Made by a program: the position numbers and the translations under genes
NCBI GenBank assembly: GCA_016126025.1
Contig: JAEFDA010000029.1
Span: 1 to 25,340, forward strand
DNA length: 25,340 nucleotides
Reading direction: 5' to 3'
Origin: Nitrososphaerota archaeon
GTDB lineage: Archaea; Thermoproteota; Nitrososphaeria; Nitrososphaerales; Nitrosopumilaceae
Shown: piece by piece, positions 7,255-14,745 of the stretch
Layout of the letters: every line of letters begins with the position of its first letter
Numbering within the stretch: position 1 is the stretch's first letter
Notes under the pieces: model-generated
The model's database searches: none
Told to the model about the DNA's origin: nothing
The model's input: only the letters and a program-made list of their open reading frames with translations

Positions 7255-8214
7255 ATGTCGCTGCTCCTCAAGGATAGGGTGTGGTCTATGGAGGCTCCCA
7301 CCGCCAAGCGGGGCGTCTATCCGCTGCACGGCTTCAAGCTTGGCCTGTACCGCCTTCCCATAACCTTGGAAACGCCCGAAGACATCAAGTCTGTTCATGA
7401 CGGCCTCAAGAAGACGTTTGAGATGGATATGTATGCCGACCGCATCTACATGACCTACCGCTGGACCGAGAGGAGCATGCCCGACGAGGACGACGACGGC
7501 TACGAGGAGGCGGATCTGTCTGTAACCGCCGAGGTAGTAACCGGGGAGGTGGTGGACATCATATACCAAATATTCCCCATCGAAAAGTTCGGGGATCCAC
7601 AGTGGGTCCGAGACTACCGCAAGAAGGCAGACCACTTTGCCAAGATGATGATTGATACGGCGCTGCGCAACACCATATTGGCGGACAAGATGGTCACATC
7701 CCTCCAGAAGCTCGAAAAGATAGACGAGGCCCAGGCGTTCGTGCGCTTGGAGGAGCTCACGCCGCTGGCCAAGATAGTGCCCAACGCAAAGCCCAAGCCC
7801 AAACCCAAGCCGACTCCCGGCCAGCCCAGTGCTGCGGCCTTGGAGGAGGAGATGGAGGTGCCTGACGGCGCAAAGCCGGGACCCATAGACGTGGACTACA
7901 AGTCCCACATGCCCGCGTCCAAACCGTATGCGACTGGTGAGTACACCATCAAGACTTGGGGACGCCGGGGCGAGGACAACGCAATCATGGGCGTTTGGGG
8001 CGAGTTTGTCTCCGTGGACTTTGACATCTGTGTGGCCGACGGGGCCTGCATAGACGCCTGCCCCGTGTCGGTGTACGAGTGGTTCGACACTCCCGGAAGC
8101 CCCGCCTCCGACAAAAAGCCGCTCATGTCCAAGGAGCCGGACTGCATCTTCTGCCTTGCATGCGAGGGAGTGTGCCCGCCCCAAGCCATCAAGATATTCG
8201 AGCAGAAAGCCTGA
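7255..8214 (+). CDS. Zinc-ferredoxin family protein with large N-terminal domain (7Fe/8Fe ferredoxin)
   Basis: The 319-residue protein has three parts. Residues 1-~175 form an unrecognised acidic domain. Residues ~178-190 are a KPKPKPKP linker. From ~210 it is a dicluster ferredoxin very like that of Sulfolobus. Cluster I ligands are C259, C265 and C269, with D262 in place of the second Cys (CVADGACIDACP). That pattern holds a [3Fe-4S] or labile [4Fe-4S] cluster. Cluster II ligands are C297, C300, C303 and C307 (CIFCLACEGVCP). The insertion between them (YEWFDTPGSPASDKK) matches the Sulfolobus type. The His residues that bind zinc in the Sulfolobus protein seem absent (see findings). It is cytoplasmic and probably carries electrons for 2-oxoacid oxidoreductases or other low-potential enzymes (inference). 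The start was selected by TATA distance. Confidence 0.88.
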   Translation: MSLLLKDRVWSMEAPTAKRGVYPLHGFKLGLYRLPITLETPEDIKSVHDGLKKTFEMDMYADRIYMTYRWTERSMPDEDDDGYEEADLSVTAEVVTGEVVDIIYQIFPIEKFGDPQWVRDYRKKADHFAKMMIDTALRNTILADKMVTSLQKLEKIDEAQAFVRLEELTPLAKIVPNAKPKPKPKPTPGQPSAAALEEEMEVPDGAKPGPIDVDYKSHMPASKPYATGEYTIKTWGRRGEDNAIMGVWGEFVSVDFDICVADGACIDACPVSVYEWFDTPGSPASDKKPLMSKEPDCIFCLACEGVCPPQAIKIFEQKA

Positions 8215-8228
8215 CCGTAAGCCATGGA

Positions 8229-8248
8229 GTCCCGCGTCGCGGTGGGAC
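8229..8248 (+). terminator. Possible stem-loop after the ferredoxin gene
   Basis: GTCCCGC-GTCGCG-GTGGGAC can fold into a 7-bp stem (one G-U pair) with a six-base loop, 14 nt after the stop codon. No T-tract follows, so a terminator role is only a guess. Confidence 0.25.
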
Positions 8249-8275
8249 GGGTTGCCGGCCCGCCTGAATTCCAAA

Positions 8276-8283
8276 TATAAATA
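8276..8283 (+). promoter_or_regulatory. TATA box of the glycosyltransferase gene
   Basis: TATAAATA, in an AT-rich run, is centred ~30 nt before ATG 8310. This predicts a leader of only a few bases. Confidence 0.6.
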
Positions 8284-8309
8284 CCTAGGTCACGCCGCCA
8301 CATCAGGAG

Positions 8310-10349
8310 ATGCCCGTCAGTCCGTTTTTTCAGTTTGTATTCGACCTCTTCATAATATCGGCTGTCGTAATCACTGCCTACACCTGCAACTTTTACTATC
8401 TGGCGTACCTGGCACGCCACCGGAACGACACACTGCCAGTGGCCGACCTGGGCACGCCCACGGTCACCATACAGCTCCCGTTCTACAACGAAAAGTACGT
8501 GGCCAAGCGCTTGGTGGACTCGGTGTGCGCCATGGACTATCCTCGAGACAGGATGAAGATCATGGTGCTGGACGACTCCGACGACGAGACCGCCGACCTG
8601 CTGAGGGATACGGTGGAGTACTACAGGCGCCAAGGCTTCCAGATACAGTACGTGCGGCGCGACAACCGCCGCGGATACAAGGCCGGGGCTCTGAAGAACG
8701 CCATGAAGCATACGGACACCGAGTTTGTGGCCATATTTGACGCGGACTTTATGCCCCCCGTGTGGTTCCTCCGCAAGGCCATTCCGTACTTCTCGTCCAC
8801 GCGCATAGGCCTGGTGCAGTGCCGGTGGGGGCACGCCAACGAGGAATACTCGGCGATGACCCGGGCGCAGGCCATGAGCCTGGACCTGCACTTTCTGGTG
8901 GAGCAGAAGGCCAAGAGCAACTCGTCATTGTTCATGAACTTCAACGGCACGGCGGGCATATGGCGGCGGGAGTGCATAGACGACGCCGGTGGCTGGCACA
9001 CCGCCACCTTGGTGGAGGATCTGGACCTGAGCTACCGCGCCCAGATGAAGGGGTGGAAGTGCGTGTTTCTGCCTGACGTGGTGGTGGATGCCGAGCTCCC
9101 AGTCCAGATGAACGCGGCCAAGAGGCAGCAGTTCCGCTGGGCCAAGGGCTCCATACAGTGCGCCCTCAAGCTTCTCTCGGATATCGTGGTGAGGCGTGGG
9201 ATAGACGTGGGCGCCAAGGTACAGGCGTTCGTGCAGCTGACACGGCACGTGGTGTATCCGTTCATGCTGATACAGTTCCTGACCCTGCCCCTGCTGCTGA
9301 CACAGGGCGTAAACCTGTATATCATAGGTTTTCTTCCGTCGGTGACGCTGGCCCTGTACATTCTGATGGGGCCGGGGGCATACCTCCTGATACTACAGGA
9401 CATCTATCATGACTCCTGGAGGCAGAAGGCGAAGATACTGCCGTTCCTGCTGATATACAACGCCGGCATGTCGGTAAACAACACGGTGGCCGTCTTTGAT
9501 GCCGTGCTGGGCAAGAAGAACGTCTTCCACCGCACCCCCAAGTACGGCACGCTCAAGTCCCGGAGCGACTGGAAGGAGAATGCCTACAACCTGCCGTTCA
9601 CCCGGGTCACGCTGCTGGAGCTCTTCTTTGCGATATACGGGGTGCTGGGCATAATGGTGGCGCTGCTTGAGGGGTTTACCGTGTTTGCGCCCATCATAGC
9701 AATACAGACAATCGGCTACTTTTACGTGACGTACCTGAGCCTGTCGCACTCCAAGTTTAAAAGACATAAATCGGGCGCGTCACGTACCCCGCTACGAGAG
9801 GAGATAATGGCAAACCGCGCGTACAGGGCAGCCATGATAAGCATCGTGGCCATAATAACCACCGGGGCATTCTTGGCATTCCAGGGGTACCACACCGACA
9901 TCTACCCGGTGGATCTGGCGCGCGGGCACCTGAGCGGCATAATGGGCTCGTCGGATCCGGAGACAATACGCGTTCATCTGGACGAGATTGAGGTGCACAT
10001 AGCCAGCGTGATGGGCAACCTGCCGGACAACCACAACCCGGTGTGGCTCTTCCCCAATCCAACCACGGACTTTTCCAGAATCTCCGGCGACTTGGCGATC
10101 ATGCAGGAGAGCCTGCTTGTGGCCGAGTCCATGCCCCGGGACAGTACCGCATACTATGTGGCCATGATGGACATCAGCTCCCGGGCCCTTACACTCCAGA
10201 AGAACCTAGTGGAGGCCACCCCGTACATGTATGTGAACCTGTCCAACATGTTGTTCGCCACCATATGGGTGGCCGCCATCCTGGCCATATTCGCCGTCCT
10301 GAAGAAGAGACGCGACAAGCTGACCCGGTTCGAACAGAGTGGCGTCTGA
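8310..10349 (+). CDS. Membrane glycosyltransferase family 2, cellulose/hyaluronan synthase-like
   Basis: The 679-residue protein would polymerise or transfer sugars from a nucleotide-sugar across the membrane. An N-terminal membrane segment (~8-33) precedes a cytoplasmic GT-A domain with VTIQLPFYNE at ~52-61, LDDSDD (D88/D89), DADF (D144, D146; metal and UDP binding), VEDLD (E236, D237; catalytic base region) and QQFRW (273-277; acceptor site). These are the D, DxD, ED, Q(Q/R)xRW motifs of processive synthases. Membrane segments follow at ~313-400 and ~432-478. After a basic loop, another segment (~505-525) leads to an extracytoplasmic region (~526-640), with a final segment at ~642-663 and a basic tail. 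The product is unknown: exopolysaccharide, glycolipid or S-layer glycan are options. It has its own promoter. Confidence 0.88.
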   Translation: MPVSPFFQFVFDLFIISAVVITAYTCNFYYLAYLARHRNDTLPVADLGTPTVTIQLPFYNEKYVAKRLVDSVCAMDYPRDRMKIMVLDDSDDETADLLRDTVEYYRRQGFQIQYVRRDNRRGYKAGALKNAMKHTDTEFVAIFDADFMPPVWFLRKAIPYFSSTRIGLVQCRWGHANEEYSAMTRAQAMSLDLHFLVEQKAKSNSSLFMNFNGTAGIWRRECIDDAGGWHTATLVEDLDLSYRAQMKGWKCVFLPDVVVDAELPVQMNAAKRQQFRWAKGSIQCALKLLSDIVVRRGIDVGAKVQAFVQLTRHVVYPFMLIQFLTLPLLLTQGVNLYIIGFLPSVTLALYILMGPGAYLLILQDIYHDSWRQKAKILPFLLIYNAGMSVNNTVAVFDAVLGKKNVFHRTPKYGTLKSRSDWKENAYNLPFTRVTLLELFFAIYGVLGIMVALLEGFTVFAPIIAIQTIGYFYVTYLSLSHSKFKRHKSGASRTPLREEIMANRAYRAAMISIVAIITTGAFLAFQGYHTDIYPVDLARGHLSGIMGSSDPETIRVHLDEIEVHIASVMGNLPDNHNPVWLFPNPTTDFSRISGDLAIMQESLLVAESMPRDSTAYYVAMMDISSRALTLQKNLVEATPYMYVNLSNMLFATIWVAAILAIFAVLKKRRDKLTRFEQSGV

Positions 10350-10446
10350 CCGTCCCACGGCAGAGCGGCTGGTCTGTCATCCGCGGTGCCGTACGTGGTG
10401 CCGTCCTGCGTGGCAGCGCCCATCATAAATGCAGGCTGGGACCTCG

Positions 10447-10475
10447 GACCACTACCTCAGAATCTGAGAGTGGTC
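10447..10475 (+). terminator. Stem-loop downstream of the glycosyltransferase gene
   Basis: The arms GACCACT/AGTGGTC and CTCAG/CTGAG enclose loop AAT, giving 12 base pairs with a two-base bulge. It lies ~97 nt after the stop at 10349 and between convergent genes, so it could act for either strand. A transcription-end or RNA-stability role is inference. Confidence 0.35.
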
Positions 10476-10578
10476 GGACTTTGCCCGTACGGGGAGAGTA
10501 TCCCAAGTATAGAGTCCGGATCCGGAACAGACTATATCTTTAGAGTGGTGGTGATGTTGCGGGAACGAGTGCCGATAT

Positions 10579-10860
10579 CTATGGGATGCGGTTGTTGTAG
10601 TCGCTTAGCTTCTGCTTGTATATCTTGTTGCGGGGCTTTTGGCGGACGCGATAGTGACAGCAGTTGCAGAACCACCCTATGGTGCCCTCCTTGGCCGGCG
10701 AGCCGTCTTTTAGATGGCACCCGTTGTGGTCTATCCAGACATCGCATATCTGGCAGCGCCCCTGTCCCGAACCGTATCTGGTGGCTCCGTGGGGTTTCCT
10801 GACGCGGAACGCCTTGCAGGCTCCGTTGCATGCCCCCTTCTTGACAATCTCGTTCATCAT
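10579..10860 (-). CDS. Small cysteine-rich zinc-ribbon protein
   Basis: A 93-residue basic protein with many cysteines. C11 and C15 are near the N-terminus (GACNGACKAF). C36/C39 (RCQICDVWI) and C65/C67/C68 (WFCNCC) form a probable four-Cys zinc ribbon, followed by a basic tail (YRVRQKPRNKIYKQKL). I recall similar small 'CQICxxxI ... RxKPRN' proteins in ammonia-oxidising archaea, where they are uncharacterised; zinc and nucleic-acid binding are inferred. ATG 10860 is chosen because a TATA box is centred 24.5 nt upstream. The in-frame TTG 10878 would lie within eight bases of that box. The reading frame on the opposite strand lacks comparable structure. Confidence 0.78.
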   Translation of the reverse strand: MMNEIVKKGACNGACKAFRVRKPHGATRYGSGQGRCQICDVWIDHNGCHLKDGSPAKEGTIGWFCNCCHYRVRQKPRNKIYKQKLSDYNNRIP

Positions 10861-10880
10861 GGTATGGATATGCATCAACC

Positions 10881-10888
10881 TATAAAAA
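10881..10888 (-). promoter_or_regulatory. TATA box of the zinc-ribbon gene
   Basis: The minus strand reads TTTTTATA, centred 24.5 nt before ATG 10860, with AT-rich sequence just upstream (10886-10900). Confidence 0.6.
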
Positions 10889-11378
10889 TAATAATTATAG
10901 TGGGGGTTTTGAAAGGCATCTATTGGTTTTATACACCAATCAATACCATGAGACAGACTTCGTTCTGCCAGACGGCCTCCGGCTTCTCGGGACTGGGGGG
11001 TGTGCAGTTAATGAAAATGTAAGAAATTTGAGGTGGCGGCGGTCTACCACGTCCTGCCATACGGCGGTATTGAGCAAGCAAAATGCAGACTACATGTCTG
11101 CGTCTTGGACGGACACGGGTCCACGTCAAGCACATACCGGGTGAATCTGACAGGCTTGGCGGACCGCTCAGGACGGGCGTGGACGGGGTTCTCTTGGAAC
11201 GGTATGACGGAAAAAAGCCCGAACACAAGAGGGGCGAGAGGAAGAACGGAACCAACCACTTTGAGGGATATGGCACAAGCAGATCGTATCCCACAGGGAC
11301 TTGGCGACGATAAGCGGATACCACCTCGTAAACGGGGGGAGCCAAATGTATTACTTGGGCAGCGGACGTTGCCGAATA
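10889..11378. other. Intergenic region with a dyad element and an uncertain small frame
   Basis: This ~490-nt stretch lies between the zinc-ribbon promoter and the end of the Cache-repeat gene. It contains a perfect 6-bp dyad ATTGGT-TTTATAC-ACCAAT (10922-10940) with a TATA-like core. A plus-strand frame from GTG 11033 runs to 11449. Its first ~60 residues (for example KCRLHVCVLDGHGSTSSTY) look faintly protein-like, but its codon use is poor after ~11200 and it runs antisense into the next gene. I do not call it as a gene. Another frame at 11083-11313 has the same doubt. Confidence 0.4.
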
Positions 11379-13442
11379 TTATCGCGTGTAGGCTGTGTAT
11401 GGCTGGTCTACAGCAAAGATGTATCCGTCGTGCAGCTGGAACAGGGTGAGCCGGAGAATACTGGCGCCGGTCTCCGGGTGCATATAGATGATATAGGTGA
11501 CAGCAGTATCACCATTATCCTGCAACTTGGCCCCAAGGTGTCCCTGTAGGAATTCATAGTTGTTGATCACAACACCAATGTTGGTCCCTGCAAGAGCAGG
11601 GATACGACTGTGGGCCGCTATATCGAGGGTCTCCTGATCCAAGACGAATGTGTTGAGCGCGCCTGTAGTCATCATGGCGTTGATGCTTGCAAAGGCGGCA
11701 TCCTGACCTGCGGTGTCATACAGGTTGATGCCCTCCTGGATTAAGGCATCCAACTGATCAAGATTTGCATAATAGTAACCGGCAGCAAACGTGTATCCGT
11801 CATACGTGGACAGATAGGTGCGCTTGAAATCATACCTCTCGGCTATGGGGTTATAGAAGGTGTACTCCAGCCAGATGCCCGGGTTCTGCTCCAAGGCTTG
11901 GCGGGCTGCGTCAAGATCGTTGGACGCAGCGATGGGCGCGGCGCAGCACACCCCCACCCGCTCGGGAAGGGCCCCATGCGCCACCAATTCCCAAGTCTGG
12001 GCGTCCACTACAAACGGATATACGATCTCCGGTCTGACCGACTGCCAAGTGATGCGGTCAAATGCCTTCTCGCCATGTATCTTGTATGTCTCAATGGCCT
12101 CATTGACAATGCCGACTGATCGTGCCTCCGGCGAATAGATATGTCCGGCAGCGAATAAGTGTCCATCGTGCAGGACAAGCCAAGTACTGCGACGCAGCTC
12201 TACGGATGCAACAGAGGTGGAATCTATGAATATGGTGTCTAGCCATAATCCGGGATTATCGCGGAGAGATTGTAGCAGTGTGTCCGCATCCTGATCAAAA
12301 ATAGAGCTGAGTATAACGGTTTGGCCAACGGCAGCAGGAGAACCAGCATACGCCAGCACCTTGCTCTCCATCACACCTACTACTGCCAGCGATGTTGGCT
12401 CTAGGGATAATGATGTGATTATCGGGAAGGCGCCTGCGCCTTCCAACTTGTATAGAGTTATGACCTCATCTACCAACGACTGCACCCTGGCCTCTGGGAA
12501 TATGCCATAGCTGGATCCAAAGATATGGCCGTCGTGTAGTTGAAGATAAGCCCTGGCGTATTCACCTCCATGGTACGGGGTGATGGACGGATAGCTCACC
12601 CACATACTACCATGCCTGTCCAGCATACCCGATATGACATCAAGATCCCAATCTGTGCTTATGGCATCGCGTATGGCGCTGCTAGTGGCATCCGCATTGG
12701 TATGGGTTATGATGTGCATGGTCCCCGCATCCAGCACAAACGATTCTCCCTGATCGGCATGGATTGATGCAAACGAGCCGGTTCCAGCGGCGTCATACAT
12801 GCGTATCAATGATTCCACGGCCTCTATGGTCTGAACATCAGGCGACTCGTAGTATCCGGAACCAAATATGTAGCCATCATGCAGCGTAAGCCAAACATGC
12901 TTGACCTGGCTCATTCCTATGCTGGGATTCTCGAATGTATAACTGACCCAAGTGCCATCAGAGTCCTGCAGGTCTTGTAGTATAATATTCAAGGGCCGGT
13001 CGGCATCCTCTAGGAATGTGGCGTACAATCCCACCGTGCCTGGGAATGCGCCCTCTGCCAGCATATCCAACGTACCCGCATCTATAACGAATGGATAAAC
13101 CTCTTCTAGTGTACGCATCGAGTTGATTACATCAAAGGCCACTACCGGGGTGCCGTACGGGTTGAGCGGATGCGATACAAAGGTGCCCCGCTCAGTAACC
13201 TGGACCTGTGGGGCAGCCCTGGTCAGCTCATACATCTCAATGGCGTTGCTTACGGTCTCCATCGCGGCCGTCTCGGGTGTGGGGTACGATTCGCCAAAGA
13301 AGTTCTCGATCAGGTAGTTGTTTCTCAGATCCGTCCAAGCATCCAGCACATGATTGACGTTCTCCAGATATTCGTCTGCATACGCGGGATACGATGCCGC
13401 GGCCAAAACAGCCACCAAGGCGCCCATTAGGATGGTCTTCAT
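11379..13442 (-). CDS. Secreted protein with five tandem Cache-like repeats
   Basis: The 687-residue protein begins with a signal peptide (hydrophobic to ~20, likely cleaved after AYA at ~20-22) and has no later membrane segment or anchor. Five repeats of ~115-124 residues carry a W-V/L-x-Y-x-F-x-N-P strand followed by L-H-D-G-Y/H-x-F, at residues 187, 302, 424, 546 (as YDG) and 670. Between them come a helix ending in YxxxGxxxFxxI and a strand such as YPFVIDAGTLD or NTFVLDQETLD with a following AH. This order resembles single-Cache (sCache_2-like) sensor domains, which bind small ligands outside the cell. Unlike receptors, no kinase or methyl-accepting part follows. A role as a soluble or surface-bound binding protein is inference. 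The base composition is more AT-rich than in neighbouring genes. The start ATG 13442 has a TATA box 27 nt upstream. Confidence 0.8.
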   Translation of the reverse strand: MKTILMGALVAVLAAASYPAYADEYLENVNHVLDAWTDLRNNYLIENFFGESYPTPETAAMETVSNAIEMYELTRAAPQVQVTERGTFVSHPLNPYGTPVVAFDVINSMRTLEEVYPFVIDAGTLDMLAEGAFPGTVGLYATFLEDADRPLNIILQDLQDSDGTWVSYTFENPSIGMSQVKHVWLTLHDGYIFGSGYYESPDVQTIEAVESLIRMYDAAGTGSFASIHADQGESFVLDAGTMHIITHTNADATSSAIRDAISTDWDLDVISGMLDRHGSMWVSYPSITPYHGGEYARAYLQLHDGHIFGSSYGIFPEARVQSLVDEVITLYKLEGAGAFPIITSLSLEPTSLAVVGVMESKVLAYAGSPAAVGQTVILSSIFDQDADTLLQSLRDNPGLWLDTIFIDSTSVASVELRRSTWLVLHDGHLFAAGHIYSPEARSVGIVNEAIETYKIHGEKAFDRITWQSVRPEIVYPFVVDAQTWELVAHGALPERVGVCCAAPIAASNDLDAARQALEQNPGIWLEYTFYNPIAERYDFKRTYLSTYDGYTFAAGYYYANLDQLDALIQEGINLYDTAGQDAAFASINAMMTTGALNTFVLDQETLDIAAHSRIPALAGTNIGVVINNYEFLQGHLGAKLQDNGDTAVTYIIYMHPETGASILRLTLFQLHDGYIFAVDQPYTAYTR

Positions 13443-13464
13443 GTATGCCTCCCCCTACCACTTC

Positions 13465-13473
13465 TTTAATAAA
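13465..13473 (-). promoter_or_regulatory. TATA box of the Cache-repeat gene
   Basis: The minus strand reads TTTATTAAA, centred 27 nt before ATG 13442. A purine-rich GGGGGAGG lies just before the start and could also aid initiation. Confidence 0.6.
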
Positions 13474-13804
13474 ATTTGCTTGGACGCATCACCAGGCCTT
13501 ATCCATAATTAATGATTTGTGTCTACAACATGCTCGATCCCACGCATGGCGGCCTTATTCCGGATCCTGTATACTAGAGTGACTTGTTCGTCCGGCTTTC
13601 CTGATTCAACATGTATGTTACAATCATGGATCGTTTGGAGGGCGCAGTCTTTGGCAGGTTGCTTTTGCGCGCACATGATCGTATTTTGGGAGAGCGCCAG
13701 TCTGAAAAAACACTAGGTCACGTTGGACGGTATGTGTTTTGCTATTTTCATATTTTGGCGCATCCGTAAACAAATTTTCCGTAAAACAGGGCCAAAAAAG
13801 ATGG
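13474..13804. other. AT-rich intergenic region without a gene
   Basis: About 330 nt, markedly more AT-rich than the rest of the window, lie between the Cache-repeat promoter and the 3' end of sfsA. I see no supported gene. A direct repeat TCCGTAAA occurs at 13763-13770 and 13778-13785. A-rich and T-rich tracts lie downstream of sfsA (around 13740-13800; T-rich as read on the minus strand) and could include its terminator. Confidence 0.45.
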
Positions 13805-14536
13805 TCACACATAACAATTAAGGTCGGGATCGACAAGGACTACTCGGCCGTCCATATCTAGACACATTTTTACCGCCCTGGCCTCCACTCCGTCCCGGGC
13901 GGCCTCGGAGATGCCGGCGGCGAATACCGGATCCCCCTGTACGCTGGGCGAGAAGCGCACCGCGTCCGGGTGCTGTACCAGAAACAGGATGATGCAGCGG
14001 TGGTCGGCGGCTAGGCGGCTCAGGGTGCCGACATGCTTGCGGCCCCTGAGTGTGGGGCAGTCTGGAAACGAGCCGGTGCCGTCACCGATGAGCATGGCGG
14101 CGGACTTTATCTCGATGTAGCCGGTATGCCCTCCGCTGCGGATCTCCAGATCTATCCTGGATTCGCCACAGTCTACCTCGCTGCCAGTTATGCTCCAGCC
14201 TGCCAGCCAGGGTATGAGCCCGGCTTGGGCGGCGTTCACGAAAGCCCGGGACTGCTCACCGGGATCCACCAGCACCGCCCACTTTTCGGATACCGGCACC
14301 CCCACCAACCTCAGGGTGGTCTTGGCGGGTCTTTTGGGAATGCACAAGCACACGCTTCCGGGAAATATTAGGTCTCGCAGCCTGCCGCTGTTGGTAAGGT
14401 GGGCCGTGTGCTGCGACTTTCCGTCGGTTACGACTACGGAGAACCTGCTGGTGCGGCGCACGACCCTGTATCGCCACAGTCGGCCAATCTCGTGCACGAC
14501 GGGATATGGCTTCTGGCTGCGCGGTTTGTCTTGCAC
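13805..14536 (-). CDS. sfsA: SfsA family protein (DNA/RNA nuclease, sugar fermentation stimulation homologue)
   Basis: The 243-residue soluble protein carries the SfsA signature. There is an N-terminal OB-like part with VVRRTSRFSVVV and AHLTNSGRL (canonical AHLPNTGRM). The C-terminal half reads ESRIDL (D129), YIEIKS (E142, K144) and FPDCPTLRGRKH, then IILFLVQHPDAVRFSP. D129, E142 and K144 fit a PD-(D/E)xK nuclease core, which agrees with reports of nuclease activity in the family. Its cellular role in archaea is unclear. The frame is open to ATG 14650, but GTG 14536 is chosen because a TATA box is centred 26.5 nt upstream and the resulting length matches the usual ~230-240 residues. It is a single-gene unit on the minus strand. 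Confidence 0.9.
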   Translation of the reverse strand: MQDKPRSQKPYPVVHEIGRLWRYRVVRRTSRFSVVVTDGKSQHTAHLTNSGRLRDLIFPGSVCLCIPKRPAKTTLRLVGVPVSEKWAVLVDPGEQSRAFVNAAQAGLIPWLAGWSITGSEVDCGESRIDLEIRSGGHTGYIEIKSAAMLIGDGTGSFPDCPTLRGRKHVGTLSRLAADHRCIILFLVQHPDAVRFSPSVQGDPVFAAGISEAARDGVEARAVKMCLDMDGRVVLVDPDLNCYV

Positions 14537-14558
14537 GGCACCGGCGCCTAGTCCGGCC

Positions 14559-14566
14559 AATTTATG
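14559..14566 (-). promoter_or_regulatory. TATA box of sfsA
   Basis: The minus strand reads CATAAATT, centred 26.5 nt before GTG 14536. It lies within the longer open frame and so argues against the ATG at 14650. Confidence 0.55.
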
Positions 14567-14745
14567 CGCCTCCACACATAGCCTGGCGGTAACGGCCGGA
14601 ATCGACGGAACGTGTCGGTGCGGCGCATGCCAAACAGCCGTCTTCTGCATCCGTGAGCAGACGACGCTGTGACTTCTATGAGTGGCCGAGGCCAGCCGGC
14701 GATGCAGGGCGACTATTGACTTCTAATTGGGATGGCATCTCGGGT

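Noticed and set aside
11033..11449. Plus-strand frame of 138 residues before the Cache-repeat gene end
   Set aside because: First part looks faintly coding, but there is no recognisable family, weak promoter, poor codon use later on, and a 71-nt antisense overlap with a real gene.
14537..14650. N-terminal extension of SfsA by 38 residues
   Set aside because: The TATA box lies inside it and the shorter form matches the family length.
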